Source of the DNA: DATDOY01 sp035293045
GTDB taxonomy: Bacteria; Actinomycetota; Acidimicrobiia; IMCC26256; JACPCJ01
Direction of reading: 5' to 3'
DNA length: 30,638 bases
Assembly: GCA_035293045.1 (NCBI GenBank)
Contig: DATDOY010000289.1
Coordinates: 1 to 30,638 of the forward strand
The number at the start of each line of letters is the position of its first letter. The first letter of the stretch is position 1. The notes under the pieces were generated by a model. The model was not told where the DNA came from. It did no database searches and saw only the letters and a program-made list of their open reading frames with translations. The position numbers and the translations under genes were made by a program. Of this stretch, positions 13,424 through 22,238 are shown in pieces.

Positions 13424-13787
13424 TCAACTTGGCCTTGAGGGCCATGGGGAGCCGTTTCGGGACCTTCGACCCGAACAATGAGGCCCGTCGGACCCTCGGC
13501 ACCCGGAGTCCAGGCGTCGATACTTGGAAGACAAGCACCGAGGCGGGCTGGGATCCGGGAGGTCATCTCCTCTCTCCCCCTTGCGAGCCAGCCATCCGGA
13601 TGAGGCCGGCTTGGTGCCAGGAATACCGGCAGAGCCGGACGGCGTGCGGGACGACCCACCCAGCGCAGTTCGGCTTTGTCGCGTTTCGGGCAAACCCGTC
13701 ACCAGAACCGTCGGCGTTGTCCCGACGTTGCTTACTGAATTCCATGGTCCGGTCGATGGGTCGGCAGGGCCGAATCGTGGAGTCAAC
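13424..13787. other. Intergenic region of 364 bases
   Basis: No gene I can support. The plus frame is open into the GAF gene from 13524, but the translation lacks any recognisable pattern and the base composition is more even than in the genes. It probably holds the promoter of the GAF-domain gene. A palindrome TTGACGTCAA (13788-13797) spans that gene's TTG start. Confidence 0.45.
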
Positions 13788-14621
13788 TTGACGTCAACCG
13801 TCGACATCCGCCGCGAAGCGCGCGCCGCGGGGATCCGCGGCGACGGCGATCTCAACCTCGCCGACGTCGAACACCGTCGCCGCCAGCTCTGGACGGTGAT
13901 GACGCTGGTCCTGTTCCTCGTCAGCCTCGCCGCGGGCGCATGGGCGATCGCGCCGGAGCTCGCCGCCAAGGCGCCGGTGAGCCAGCGTTTCGTGCAACTG
14001 GCGCTCCCCGCGGTGGCGCTCCTGTTTTCGGCCTACGGATTCGAGAAGGAGCGGTCCCTCCGGCGCCTGACCGAGGCCGTGCTCGCCGAGCAGGTGACAC
14101 GAGAACAGCTCTCCATCCAGGCGCGCCAACTCCACGCCGCACTCGAAGCAGGGAACCGCCTGTCCGCGTGTCTCGACGCCGATGACGTGGTGAACACCTT
14201 GCTAGGAGGTGCGATGGATCTCTTCGACGCCACCGATGGATCGGTGCTGCTCTTCGAGCAAGGCTCGCTCAACCTTCGCGCCACCGCCGGCCCCGACCGT
14301 GGGCGTCACCGCAACTCCGATGCCGTCGAGGCGGTCTTCGAGACGCACCTCGCGGCGAGGATGTCCGACGACCACGCCAACGCGCTCCTCGCTCCCCTCG
14401 TGGTGGACGACGACTGTCTCGGTGTCATCGTGCTCTCGGCATTGGGTTGTCGCACCTACACCGATCACGACCTCGCCGTCCTCGGCATGTTCGCCAACTA
14501 CGCCGCGCAGGCCTTTGCCAACGCGCGGCGATTCGAGGACGAGCGAGCAGAAGCCGACCGCCTCCGCGCCGCCGAGGCGGCGCGGCACGAGTTCTCCCGC
14601 CTCCAGCGGCACGCCGTCTGA
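13788..14621 (+). CDS. Membrane-anchored GAF-domain sensor-like protein
   Basis: A 277-residue protein with two membrane helices close together (about 35-56 and 68-84), a coiled-coil linker (88-122: EKERSLRRLTEAVLAEQ and onward) and one GAF domain (about 125-262, with LSACLDADDVVNTLLGGAMDLF, GSVLLFEQG, LLAPLVVDDDCLGVIVLSA and FTDHDL-like YTDHDLAVLGMFANYAAQA). It ends in a short helical tail. The shape is that of the input half of a histidine kinase or diguanylate cyclase, but no kinase, GGDEF or HTH output module follows, so it may be a small-ligand sensor that signals through a partner. The TTG at 13788 with GGAG five bases upstream is the best start; a longer form from 13524 has no support. 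It converges on the TetR gene 16 nt away. Confidence 0.8.
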   Translation: MTSTVDIRREARAAGIRGDGDLNLADVEHRRRQLWTVMTLVLFLVSLAAGAWAIAPELAAKAPVSQRFVQLALPAVALLFSAYGFEKERSLRRLTEAVLAEQVTREQLSIQARQLHAALEAGNRLSACLDADDVVNTLLGGAMDLFDATDGSVLLFEQGSLNLRATAGPDRGRHRNSDAVEAVFETHLAARMSDDHANALLAPLVVDDDCLGVIVLSALGCRTYTDHDLAVLGMFANYAAQAFANARRFEDERAEADRLRAAEAARHEFSRLQRHAV

Positions 14622-14637
14622 CCCCACGCCGCGGTCT

Positions 14638-15270
14638 TTAGCTGCGCTCCGGGTAGGGATCGTCCGAGTCGTCCCACGTGGTCTGCGTCGCACCGGCGAA
14701 GGTCGCGCTGTCGAGCCCGTTGCGCAGCACCGCCAGCAGGAGATTGGCCACCCGATCGCTGTCGGCGCCCAGGTCGGAGCGCTCGAGCCACGCGACGGTC
14801 GCCGCCTCGAGGAGCCCGAGCACGGCCGAGGCCACCACTCGGGCCTCGGGAGTGTCGCCCCATGCTCGGGCCACGGCGTCACGCCGCTCGCGTCGCGCCT
14901 CGCGGACCGCCGGATGATGGGCGGTCTCGGTATCGACGAGGTTGCGAAACGCCTCGGGATCCTCTCGAGCGAATTGCAGATAGGTCCTCACGACCAGCGG
15001 TAGGTGGACCTCCGGCTCGAGCGGTCCACCAACCGCCTCCGCCAGCGCAGCGTCGAGACGGCCCAGCGAGCGAAGGTAGACGGCCGCGACCAGCTCCCCT
15101 TTGTCGCGGAAGTAGTTGTAGACGAGGGCGCGCGACACGCCGGCCGCATCGGCCACGTCCTCGAAGGTGACGCTGTGCGGATCACGGCCATCGAACACCG
15201 CCGAAGCGGCCTCGACGATCTCGGCGCGACGGGTGTTGGCGTCGAGGCGGCGACGGCGGGCGGGCGTCAT
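14638..15270 (-). CDS. TetR-family transcriptional regulator
   Basis: A 210-residue TetR regulator. The DNA-binding domain lies at about 12-60: RRAEIVEAASAVF, then the helix-turn-helix FEDVADAAGVSRALVYNYF followed by RDKGELV. The rest is the helical ligand-binding and dimerisation domain; the effector cannot be predicted. The ATG at 15270 overlaps the TGA of the upstream ABC ATPase by one base (TGATG), so it is the last gene of the oligopeptide-type importer operon and very probably translationally coupled. This distal position is unusual for TetR regulators, which are more often divergent from their targets; control of its own operon is a reasonable guess. Its C-terminus is acidic (TWDDSDDPYPERS). 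Confidence 0.93.
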   Translation of the reverse strand: MTPARRRRLDANTRRAEIVEAASAVFDGRDPHSVTFEDVADAAGVSRALVYNYFRDKGELVAAVYLRSLGRLDAALAEAVGGPLEPEVHLPLVVRTYLQFAREDPEAFRNLVDTETAHHPAVREARRERRDAVARAWGDTPEARVVASAVLGLLEAATVAWLERSDLGADSDRVANLLLAVLRNGLDSATFAGATQTTWDDSDDPYPERS

Positions 15271-16283
15271 CACGCTGCCGTGGCCTGCGCGCCGACCAGT
15301 GGGTAGTGGCACGCCACGAACTGGCCCGCCTCCACCTCGCGTACCTGCGGCTCCTCGGACGCACACCGCGGGGCGGCTCGCGGACAGCGGGTGCGGAATC
15401 GGCACCCGGACGGCGGGTCGAGTGGCGAGGGCACATCGCCCGCCAGCGGCTCTCGATGAGGTCGCACCGCTGGATCGGGGATCGGGACCGCCCGCAAGAG
15501 CGCGTCCGTGTAGGGGTGAGCCGGCCGGGCGTAGATGCGCTCCGGTGCGCCCACCTCGCACAGCTTCCCGAGGTACATCACCGCGACGCGATCGGACACG
15601 CTGCGCACGACGGCGAGGTCATGGGCGATGAAGATCATGCTCAGGCCGAACCGGGCCTTCATGTCCTCGAGGAGGTTCAGGATCTGCGCCTGCACCGAGA
15701 CGTCCAGAGCAGACACCGGCTCATCGCAGATGAGGACCGTGGGTTCGCCCACCACGGCGCGGGCGATCGAAATCCGCTGGCACTGACCACCGGAGAACTC
15801 GTGCGGCCGCTTCGGGCCCGCGATCGCCGGATCGAGACCGACCGCCTCGAGAACCTCCTCGACCTGTTCCCTCCTCGACGCCGCGTTGCCCGTCCCCCAG
15901 ATCTCGAGCGGTTCGGCGACGATCTCGCTCACCCGCCGCCGGGGGTTGAGGGAGGAGATCGGGTCCTGGAAGATGAGTTGCATGCGCGAACGAACGCGGC
16001 GCAGTCGCTCGCCGTCGAGTTGGGTCAAGTCGACGTCACCGAGGATGACGCTCCCTCCACTCGGACGCGGCAACTGCATGACCGCCCGGGCCGCCGACGA
16101 TTTCCCGCAGCCGGACTCTCCCACCAATCCGACCGTTTCGCCGGGCAGGAGGTCGAAGGACAGGCCGGACACGGCTTGCACCACGCGCCCGTCCCGCGCC
16201 GGGAATTCAACCCGCAGGTCTTCGACCCGCAGCACGCTGGCGGCCTCGTTCGGACGGAGGTGGGCGCCGCCGCTGCCGGCCAT
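15270..16283 (-). CDS. Oligopeptide-type ABC importer ATPase (DppF/OppF-like)
   Basis: A 337-residue ATP-binding subunit of the Dpp/Opp/Nik group. Walker A GESGCGKSS lies near residue 55, the Q-loop in LIFQDPISSLNPRRR, the signature EFSGGQCQRISIARA, Walker B VLICDEPVSALDVSVQAQ and the H-loop in FIAHDLAVV. The C-terminal oligopeptide-transporter region contains GCRFRTRCPRAAPRC, the Cys-rich segment that in some family members carries an Fe-S cluster. It would dimerise with the preceding ATPase and drive the two permeases. Its ATG overlaps the TAA of that gene by one base (TAATG), and its own stop overlaps the TetR start, so five genes are chained. Substrate (peptide, metal chelate or other) cannot be read from the ATPase. 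Confidence 0.95.
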   Translation of the reverse strand: MAGSGGAHLRPNEAASVLRVEDLRVEFPARDGRVVQAVSGLSFDLLPGETVGLVGESGCGKSSAARAVMQLPRPSGGSVILGDVDLTQLDGERLRRVRSRMQLIFQDPISSLNPRRRVSEIVAEPLEIWGTGNAASRREQVEEVLEAVGLDPAIAGPKRPHEFSGGQCQRISIARAVVGEPTVLICDEPVSALDVSVQAQILNLLEDMKARFGLSMIFIAHDLAVVRSVSDRVAVMYLGKLCEVGAPERIYARPAHPYTDALLRAVPIPDPAVRPHREPLAGDVPSPLDPPSGCRFRTRCPRAAPRCASEEPQVREVEAGQFVACHYPLVGAQATAA

Positions 16284-17434
16284 TACGCGGACGCCTTCCG
16301 CGAATCGGTGGACGGCGACGCGACCGGATCACGGTCGTGCGCGGCGCTCACCTGAACTGGCGTGCCCGCCGGCTCGGACCGCCGGGTCTCGCGCCGGTGG
16401 GTGATGATCTCGAGCGCCGGAGCCCACTCGGCCTTCACGTTGCGCGCGAGGTTGGATTGCCCATCGGTCGAGCCAACGGGGAAGAAGCATGCGAACCGGT
16501 GGCCGGGGATTCCCGACTCCTCGAGGCGCGGTCGCTCGCTCAGGCACCGCTCCGCGACGTAGGCGCAGCGCGGGGCGAAGCGACACCCCGGAGTCGGGGC
16601 AGCGAGGTTGGGCGGACGACCCGGAATGGTGGCTCGACGCCGGTGCGGCTGATCGTCGAGGCGGGGGACGGAACGCAGGAGCGCCTCGCTGTAAGGCATC
16701 CGCATCTCGGCGAACAGCACGGCCGTCGGGGCCATCTCGACGATCTCACCGGCGTACATCACCGCGATCTCGTCGGTCCGGCCGGCCACCACGCCGAGGT
16801 CGTGCGTCACGAGGACAAGCGCCATCTCGCGATCGGTCCGGAGGTCGCTCAACACGTCGAGGATCTGCGCCTGCACCGTGACGTCGAGCGCGGTGGTCGG
16901 CTCGTCCGCGAAGAGCAGATCGGGTGAACACGCGATGGCGATCGCGATGGTCACCCGCTGCCGCATCCCTCCCGAAAGCTGGTGGGGGTACTCGCGGAAG
17001 CGCCGCTCGGGTTCGGGAATCCGCACCGCCTCGAGGAGGCGAATCGCCTCGTCGCGAGCGTCCGTCTTCGACATTCCGAGGTGGTGCACGAGCGATTCGG
17101 TGATCTGGCGGCCGACGCGCACAACCGGGTTGAGCGAGGTCATCGGGTCCTGGAACACCATCGACATGCGGCGGCCCCAGACCGAGGTCATCTCCTTGGT
17201 CGAGAGCGTGGTGAGGTCTCGGCCGTCGAACCGCACCTCTCCGCTGCGCTCGACACCCCTCCTCGGAAGCAGGTTCATGATCGAGCGGGACAGCACCGTC
17301 TTGCCGGATCCCGACTCCCCGACCACGCCGACCGCACGGCCCGCCCCGACCGTGAACGACACGTCGTCGACCGCGCGCACGCGCCCGGCTGCCGAATCGA
17401 ACGTCGTCGAGAGACGCGACACCGTCAGCAACAT
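16283..17434 (-). CDS. Oligopeptide-type ABC importer ATPase (DppD/OppD-like)
   Basis: A 383-residue ATP-binding subunit, partner of the next gene. Walker A GESGSGKT is at 39-46, the Q-loop in VFQDPMTSLNPVVRVG, the signature QLSGGMRQRVTIAIA, Walker B LLFADEPTTALDVTVQAQ and the H-loop in LVTHDLGVV. The C-terminal segment GCRFAPRCAYVAERC is the expected Cys-rich oligopeptide region, followed by about 65 residues of extra tail (NLARNVKAEWAPALEIITHR and onward) beyond the usual end. The ATG at 17434 overlaps the TGA of the upstream permease (TGATG). The frame is open far upstream, but that part is only the shifted frame of the permease gene, so the ATG is preferred. Confidence 0.95.
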   Translation of the reverse strand: MLLTVSRLSTTFDSAAGRVRAVDDVSFTVGAGRAVGVVGESGSGKTVLSRSIMNLLPRRGVERSGEVRFDGRDLTTLSTKEMTSVWGRRMSMVFQDPMTSLNPVVRVGRQITESLVHHLGMSKTDARDEAIRLLEAVRIPEPERRFREYPHQLSGGMRQRVTIAIAIACSPDLLFADEPTTALDVTVQAQILDVLSDLRTDREMALVLVTHDLGVVAGRTDEIAVMYAGEIVEMAPTAVLFAEMRMPYSEALLRSVPRLDDQPHRRRATIPGRPPNLAAPTPGCRFAPRCAYVAERCLSERPRLEESGIPGHRFACFFPVGSTDGQSNLARNVKAEWAPALEIITHRRETRRSEPAGTPVQVSAAHDRDPVASPSTDSRKASA

Positions 17435-18366
17435 CAGAGTCGCACCTCGCGCACGTCGAATCGCGCCCGCAGCTTGTCGCCGACGAAGTTCAACGACAAC
17501 AGCGTGATGAACATCACCGCGCACGGGAACAGGGCAATGTGCGGGGCGATGTCGAGCTGCGGTCGCCCCTGCGCGATCAGATTCCCCCACGTCGGCTGCG
17601 GCGCCTGGACCGAGAGCCCGAGGTAGGACAGCGCCCCCTCGGCCACGATGACGACGGCGATGGCGAGAAGGGCGAAGCTCGCCATCGGCGGCACCACATT
17701 CGGCAGCACTTCTCGAACGATGATCCGGCGATGCTTGGCTCCGAGGGCGCGCGCGGCAGTGACGAACTCGCGTCTCGCGAACGTCAGCGTCGCGGCACGG
17801 GTGATCCGGGCGAGCGAGGGCACCGCGATGATCGAGACGGCCGCGGTCACCGTGAACATGCTTCCCCCCTGTTCCCCTGGCGTTGAGAGGAAGGTCACCA
17901 GGGCCAGCGCCAAGATGAGCGAGGGGAAGGCCAGCATCACATCCATCGCCGACATCACGACCCGCTCGTATCGTCCGCGGAAGTAGCCGGCCGTCAGACC
18001 GACGAATCCACCGATCGCCAGCCCGACGCTGACCGACGCGACGCCGATGAACAGCGAAACCCGGGCGCCCCATACGACGCGAGCGAACACGTCGCGCCCC
18101 CCGTCGTCGCCCCCGAACCAGTGCGCGAGCGTCGGTCCCTGTCGGAGGGCGTCGGGGTCGAGCGAGCTCGGGTCCTTCACGAACGGGAGCACGGGCGCCA
18201 GCAGCGCAAGCAACGCAACGACGGTGAGCCATCCCACCGCGATCCACCATCCCACGCCGACTCGTTGACGACCGCTGACCCGCTCGGCGACCGCGTCGAC
18301 GACGGGCGCCCCTGTGGTTCCTGCCCCCGAAGCCCACCTCGGCGCGGCGACGGTCGTGCTAGCCAC
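17434..18366 (-). CDS. ABC importer permease (DppC/OppC-like)
   Basis: A 310-residue inner-membrane permease of the dipeptide/oligopeptide/nickel type. An N-terminal hydrophilic stretch of about 35 residues is followed by a first membrane helix (VGWWIAVGWLTVVALLALLAPVLPF), a periplasmic loop with HWFGGDDGGRDVFARVVWGARVSL, typical of DppC, and about five more helices. The cytoplasmic coupling loop is EFVTAARALGAKHRRIIVREVLPN. It pairs with the permease encoded just upstream. The GTG at 18366 overlaps the end of that gene by eight bases, and its stop overlaps the ATPase start. Slightly long at the N-terminus, otherwise normal. Confidence 0.94.
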   Translation of the reverse strand: MASTTVAAPRWASGAGTTGAPVVDAVAERVSGRQRVGVGWWIAVGWLTVVALLALLAPVLPFVKDPSSLDPDALRQGPTLAHWFGGDDGGRDVFARVVWGARVSLFIGVASVSVGLAIGGFVGLTAGYFRGRYERVVMSAMDVMLAFPSLILALALVTFLSTPGEQGGSMFTVTAAVSIIAVPSLARITRAATLTFARREFVTAARALGAKHRRIIVREVLPNVVPPMASFALLAIAVVIVAEGALSYLGLSVQAPQPTWGNLIAQGRPQLDIAPHIALFPCAVMFITLLSLNFVGDKLRARFDVREVRL

Positions 18367-19378
18367 GCGCCAGCGCCTTCGCGCCGTGGCCTGACGCGGA
18401 CGCGGTCTCGGAAACCCGGATCCGCGGGTCGAGGACGGCGTAGAGGACGTCGACCACGAAGTTCACGACGACGAAGCCGACCGCGATCACAAGGACGGTG
18501 CTCTGGATCACCAGATAATCACGGGTGAAGATCGAACGGACCAGAAGATCGCCGATCCCGCCGAGGACGAAGATGTTCTCGATGATGACGGCGCCCCCGA
18601 TCAGCGCGCCGATGTTGATGCCCGCCACCGTGAGGAGCGAAAAGCTCGACGGCTTGAATGCGTGGCGCAGCAAGATGCGGCGCGTCGGCATGCCCTTGGC
18701 GCGGGCGACGCCGATGAAGTCCTCCTGCAACGTCGCGATCATGTCGGTCCGAAGGAGTCGCATGTAGATCGCGACCTGGCCGAGGGCAAGGGCGAGGGCG
18801 GGGAGAAAGACGCTGCGGAAGTGCTCCGTCACGGAGTCGGCGAAGGGGACGTAGCCGGTCGCCGGAAAGTACGACCCGCCGAGATGGACGCCGAACACGC
18901 TCATGCCGCCCACGGCGAAGAAGAACACGAGCACGACCGCGACGATGAAGTTCGGCAGCGACAGCATGCCGAACGCGACCGTGTTGGCAATGCGATCGAA
19001 CCACCCGCCCGCCTTGTAGGCCGCGAGGATCCCCAGCGGGATGGCCATGGCCAGCGCGAGGAGTTGCGCGTACGCCATCAGCGTCAGCGAGACCGGCAGC
19101 CGGTCGGCGAGGAGCGTCGACACGGGAACCTTCTGCGTGTACGAGTCGCCGAAATCGCCCGAGAGCGCGTCGCCCAACCAGCGCACGTAGCGAACGGGAA
19201 TCGGGTCGTCGAGATGGAGGTCGGCTCGCACGCTGGCCACGGCCTCCGGCGTGGCGTTGGTCCCGAGGATCGCTCGCTCCGGACCTCCGGGCAGGAGGTT
19301 GACGAGGAGGAAGGTCAGGAACGACACCACCACCAAGACCGCCGCGAGATGCATCAACTTGCCCCGCATGGTCTTCAC
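18359..19378 (-). CDS. ABC importer permease (DppB/OppB-like)
   Basis: A 339-residue permease, partner of the DppC-like protein. The first helix is LMHLAAVLVVVSFLTFLLVNLLPG, followed by a large outside loop (TPEAVASVRADLHLDDPIPVRY, a conserved DppB feature, then GDFGDSYTQKVPV) and five further helices. The coupling loop reads DFIGVARAKGMPTRRILLRHAFKP, and the end has DVLYAVLDPRIR, again typical. The GTG at 19378 has GGAGG about eleven bases upstream; an ATG three codons later is an alternative. It follows the binding-protein gene after 48 nt and overlaps the next permease gene by eight bases. Confidence 0.95.
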   Translation of the reverse strand: MKTMRGKLMHLAAVLVVVSFLTFLLVNLLPGGPERAILGTNATPEAVASVRADLHLDDPIPVRYVRWLGDALSGDFGDSYTQKVPVSTLLADRLPVSLTLMAYAQLLALAMAIPLGILAAYKAGGWFDRIANTVAFGMLSLPNFIVAVVLVFFFAVGGMSVFGVHLGGSYFPATGYVPFADSVTEHFRSVFLPALALALGQVAIYMRLLRTDMIATLQEDFIGVARAKGMPTRRILLRHAFKPSSFSLLTVAGINIGALIGGAVIIENIFVLGGIGDLLVRSIFTRDYLVIQSTVLVIAVGFVVVNFVVDVLYAVLDPRIRVSETASASGHGAKALARG

Positions 19379-19426
19379 CCGACCTGGATCCTCCTCGTCT
19401 CGGACTGACTTGGTGCGCGCTCCCGG

Positions 19427-21184
19427 TCATGCAGCCCAGTGGGCCTGCGACACGAAGTGGGAGCCGACGAGGCCCTGTCCGTTCTGCAACACCGAGGTCC
19501 CACCGGGCGCCTCGAATCCCGTGGTGATGTCGGCCACCCCCGGCTTGGTCACCACGGACCAGATCGTCCACGAGCTCCAAAGGTTGTATGCCTGCTCGCC
19601 GAACCGGCGGTTGATCGCCTCCGCGGCCGCCGTGCGGACGGCGAGGTCCCCGGATTCGCGAATCACCGCGAGGTTCTCGTCGATGACCGGGTCGTTGATC
19701 CGCCCGAAGTTGAGGGCTATGCCCGGCGCGGGGGTCGCGGTTTCCGACGACCACCACAGGTCCTCGAGCACCGGATCGGGACGCCCGTGGTTGCGCCACC
19801 CGAAGGCCTGGAAGTTGCCGCCGAGAGCCAGGAAGATGAACTGGCCCTGCTCGACCGTGTCGAGGCTCACCGAAACGCCGGCGTTCTCCCACATCTCCTT
19901 CAGCAGTTCCGCGGTGACCCGGTTGAACGGGTCGCTGGTGGTGGCGTAGGCGATTTTGAGGTCGCCGTTCTCCGCCTCCCACTCGGCCACGAGCCGCTTG
20001 GCCTCGTCGAGGTCGAACTCCGGGTACCCCGTGTCCTCGAGGTAGCCCATCGTCCCCGGCGGGAACGGACCGTTGGCCTGGGGCACGATGCCGGCGCCGC
20101 GCGCCTTGATCAGCGTGGCGTTGTCAGTGGCGAACGCGAGCGCGCGCCGGACACGCACATCGGCGACCGGGTTGGGCACCGGGTCGCCGCCGGCCACCAG
20201 CGCCACCGTGGGCGAATTGTTGAGCAACGTGTACACGGTCTCGCGGACGTTCGTGACCTCCGTCATCGGGAACTCGGAGCTGCGCTCCCGGAACTTGGCG
20301 ATCTCGTCGGCGTTCGACGTGTGCATCGCGTCGATCTCGCCGGAGATCAGGGCGTTGGCCCGGCTCTGGATGTCCTCGAGTACTCGGAACTCGATCTCGT
20401 CGAGCCGAGGGAGTCCCGACCGCCAGTAGTCGGGATTGCACGTTCCGACAAAGCTGTTGCCGTTGCCGGCCGCGTAGCTCTTGTAGACGAACGGTCCGGT
20501 GCCGACGGGCCGCAACGCCGCGGCGGGGTCGGCGTCGACCTCCGCGAGCCACTTGGGCGACGCGACATAGCCGAGCTGGGTGCTGAACACCTTCGGAAGT
20601 TGGCTGAACGGCCGCTTCAGGGTGACGGTGACGGTCTGGCCGTCGGCGACGACCTCCGCGAGGTCTCGGACTGCGTTCCCGGTCAGGAAGCTCTTCACGA
20701 GGCGATCGAGGTTGTCGGCGACCGCGGCGCCGTCGAGCGGTGTCCCGTCGTGGAAGGTGACACCGTCGCGGACGGTGAACGTCCACACGGTGAACTCGGG
20801 GTTGCTCGTCCACGCGGAGAACAGATTCGGGACGGCCTCACCGTTTTCGTCGAGCAACGTCAGCGTGTCGTAGACGGCCTTCGCCACCATGTGGCCGGAG
20901 ATCGCCATTTGCGAGTTGGCCGGCGTCCATGGGTTGCCGGTGTCGGCCTCGATCCCGTAGACGATCTTTCCTCCGTCGGCCTTGTCGGCAAAGGCGCAGT
21001 CAGACGTTCCCGCCCGGCGACTTGGAGCCGCGCCGCGAGCACGCTCGCCGCTCCCGCCCCCCGAGGAGCACGCCGCGCCCAGGAGCGCCAACACGGCGAC
21101 AACGGCGACAAGCCGCGGGGCACGTGTGGACAAAGAACGCTCACGGCAAGACCCACGGGACTCAATGTGCAGCGCGGTCTGCAT
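19427..21184 (-). CDS. ABC importer substrate-binding lipoprotein (SBP family 5)
   Basis: A 585-residue extracytoplasmic binding protein of family 5 (peptide, nickel, glutathione and related solutes). Residues 1-38 form a signal peptide with VAVVAVLALLGAACS, so Cys39 is the likely lipid-modified residue, followed by a Gly/Ser linker. The family blocks are present: GIEADTGNPWTPANS, LFSAWTSNPEFTVWTFTVRDGVTFHDG, RPVGTGPFVYKSY, and PVADVRVRRALAFATD near the middle; the end is hydrophobic and Trp-rich. The ATG at 21184 has AGGAGG eight bases upstream. It is the first gene of the importer operon, so the promoter should lie in 21185-21515. Substrate unknown; the chain is longer than many peptide binders. 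Confidence 0.94.
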   Translation of the reverse strand: MQTALHIESRGSCRERSLSTRAPRLVAVVAVLALLGAACSSGGGSGERARGAAPSRRAGTSDCAFADKADGGKIVYGIEADTGNPWTPANSQMAISGHMVAKAVYDTLTLLDENGEAVPNLFSAWTSNPEFTVWTFTVRDGVTFHDGTPLDGAAVADNLDRLVKSFLTGNAVRDLAEVVADGQTVTVTLKRPFSQLPKVFSTQLGYVASPKWLAEVDADPAAALRPVGTGPFVYKSYAAGNGNSFVGTCNPDYWRSGLPRLDEIEFRVLEDIQSRANALISGEIDAMHTSNADEIAKFRERSSEFPMTEVTNVRETVYTLLNNSPTVALVAGGDPVPNPVADVRVRRALAFATDNATLIKARGAGIVPQANGPFPPGTMGYLEDTGYPEFDLDEAKRLVAEWEAENGDLKIAYATTSDPFNRVTAELLKEMWENAGVSVSLDTVEQGQFIFLALGGNFQAFGWRNHGRPDPVLEDLWWSSETATPAPGIALNFGRINDPVIDENLAVIRESGDLAVRTAAAEAINRRFGEQAYNLWSSWTIWSVVTKPGVADITTGFEAPGGTSVLQNGQGLVGSHFVSQAHWAA

Positions 21185-21515
21185 CGAGATGCCTCCTGTG
21201 CTCCGGTTCCGCCGGAGCTTCTCTGCGTGATCCGCCGAGTGACGGTTGCACTACGCGGGACCGTATGGAGTTGTTGGCAAACCGCCAACGACCATTCCCG
21301 AGTGCCCCGATCGACCTAGTCCGTCGTGTCAGGCACGCGGTGCGCGTGAAGTGTCAGCGTTCGTCGGTCTTCGTCGCCTTAGCGGAAGGGCAACATTGGT
21401 GCCCCGGCGTCCCGATCGCCGCCTTCGCGCCGCGTCACCATGTTCACGCGATACGCCACCGCGCGAGGGAGGTCGACCGCGAAGCGTTGCGCGCGCCGCG
21501 TCACGCGCGTCCCGT
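21185..21515. other. Upstream region of the importer operon, 331 bases
   Basis: No gene. It should carry the promoter of the importer operon and the end of the glycan operon transcript. It holds the inverted repeat GTTGGC-AAACC-GCCAAC (21273-21289), about 90 bases upstream of the binding-protein start. GGGCA/TGCCC arms near 21388-21404 could form a weak stem. Confidence 0.5.
21273..21289. promoter_or_regulatory. Possible operator upstream of the importer operon
   Basis: GTTGGC and GCCAAC are perfect inverted 6-mers around AAACC, centred about 97 bases upstream of the binding-protein start codon. The size and symmetry fit a dimeric repressor site, and the operon itself encodes a TetR regulator. 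The link is inference. Confidence 0.4.
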
Positions 21516-22238
21516 TCACCAGCGCCGGCGGACGACGACGGCGAGGTTCCAGGTCAACACCTCGCGGACGCCGGGAACGCGAACGATCCCCCGCGTCCAG
21601 CGCGGGTAGTAACGGGGAAACGCGTCCACGAGCTCCACGTCCGCGTGCTGACGGGTCCACCGGAGAACCTCCCCGACGCCGATCCGGAACAGCGACTCGC
21701 CGAACTGGTTCTTCGGACGCCGACCCTGTCGCCGCTCGAACCGTCGGCTCGCTCGAGCACCACCGAGGTAGTGCCACGGAGCCGTCTCGTGTCCGCCGTG
21801 TGGCGACAGCCAGTTGGTGAAAAACACGAACCCGAGGCCACCCGGTCGGAGCACGCGAACCATCTCGTCGAGCATCGACCACGGATCGGAGACGTGCTCG
21901 AGGACGTTGGACGAGTGCGCGAGGTCGAAGGCGCGATCGCGGAACGGGAGGAACCGGCCGTCGGCCACAACGGGGCGCTCGGGGCCGGCACCATGGAGCG
22001 CGAATTCCGGAGCCGACGCATCAACCGTGAAGCACTCGAAGCCCGCGTCCCGCATCGCCCGCTCGACGTCTCCCGGGCCGCCCCCGACATCGACGACGCG
22101 GAGATCGGTTCGGCACGTGTGACGGCGGATGATCTCCACCGTGTCGGCGGCCAGCATCTCGTAGGCGACCTCAGGCTCGGTCTGCTCCCGACGGAAGGCA
22201 CGCAACAGCCGCCACGACCGCCCCAGACCGGCGTTCAT
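21516..22238 (-). CDS. Class I SAM-dependent methyltransferase
   Basis: A 240-residue Rossmann-fold methyltransferase. Motif I is VVDVGGGPGD (48-57), followed by an acidic residue ending the second strand (FTVDAS, Asp73), GRFLPFRDRAFDLAHSSNVLEHVSDP (95-119) and VRVLRPGGLGFVF, the usual order for small-molecule or glycan/lipid methyltransferases. The C-terminal third (HYLGGARASRRFERRQGR and onward) is basic and Trp/Tyr-rich. It is the last gene of a three-gene operon with two glycosyltransferases: its ATG overlaps the stop of the GT4 gene by four bases (ATGA). From that context the substrate is probably a sugar or glycolipid, which is inference. No signal peptide. Confidence 0.92.
   Translation of the reverse strand: MNAGLGRSWRLLRAFRREQTEPEVAYEMLAADTVEIIRRHTCRTDLRVVDVGGGPGDVERAMRDAGFECFTVDASAPEFALHGAGPERPVVADGRFLPFRDRAFDLAHSSNVLEHVSDPWSMLDEMVRVLRPGGLGFVFFTNWLSPHGGHETAPWHYLGGARASRRFERRQGRRPKNQFGESLFRIGVGEVLRWTRQHADVELVDAFPRYYPRWTRGIVRVPGVREVLTWNLAVVVRRRW

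Noticed and set aside
17434..18337. N-terminal extension of the DppD-like ATPase through the permease gene
   Set aside because: The extension is the shifted frame of the DppC-like permease; the ATG at 17434 begins the ATPase domain and overlaps the permease stop.
19439..21319. 626-codon plus-strand open frame opposite the binding-protein gene
   Set aside because: Antisense shadow of a strongly recognised family 5 binding protein; no domain, and composition is that of the reverse strand of a high-GC gene.
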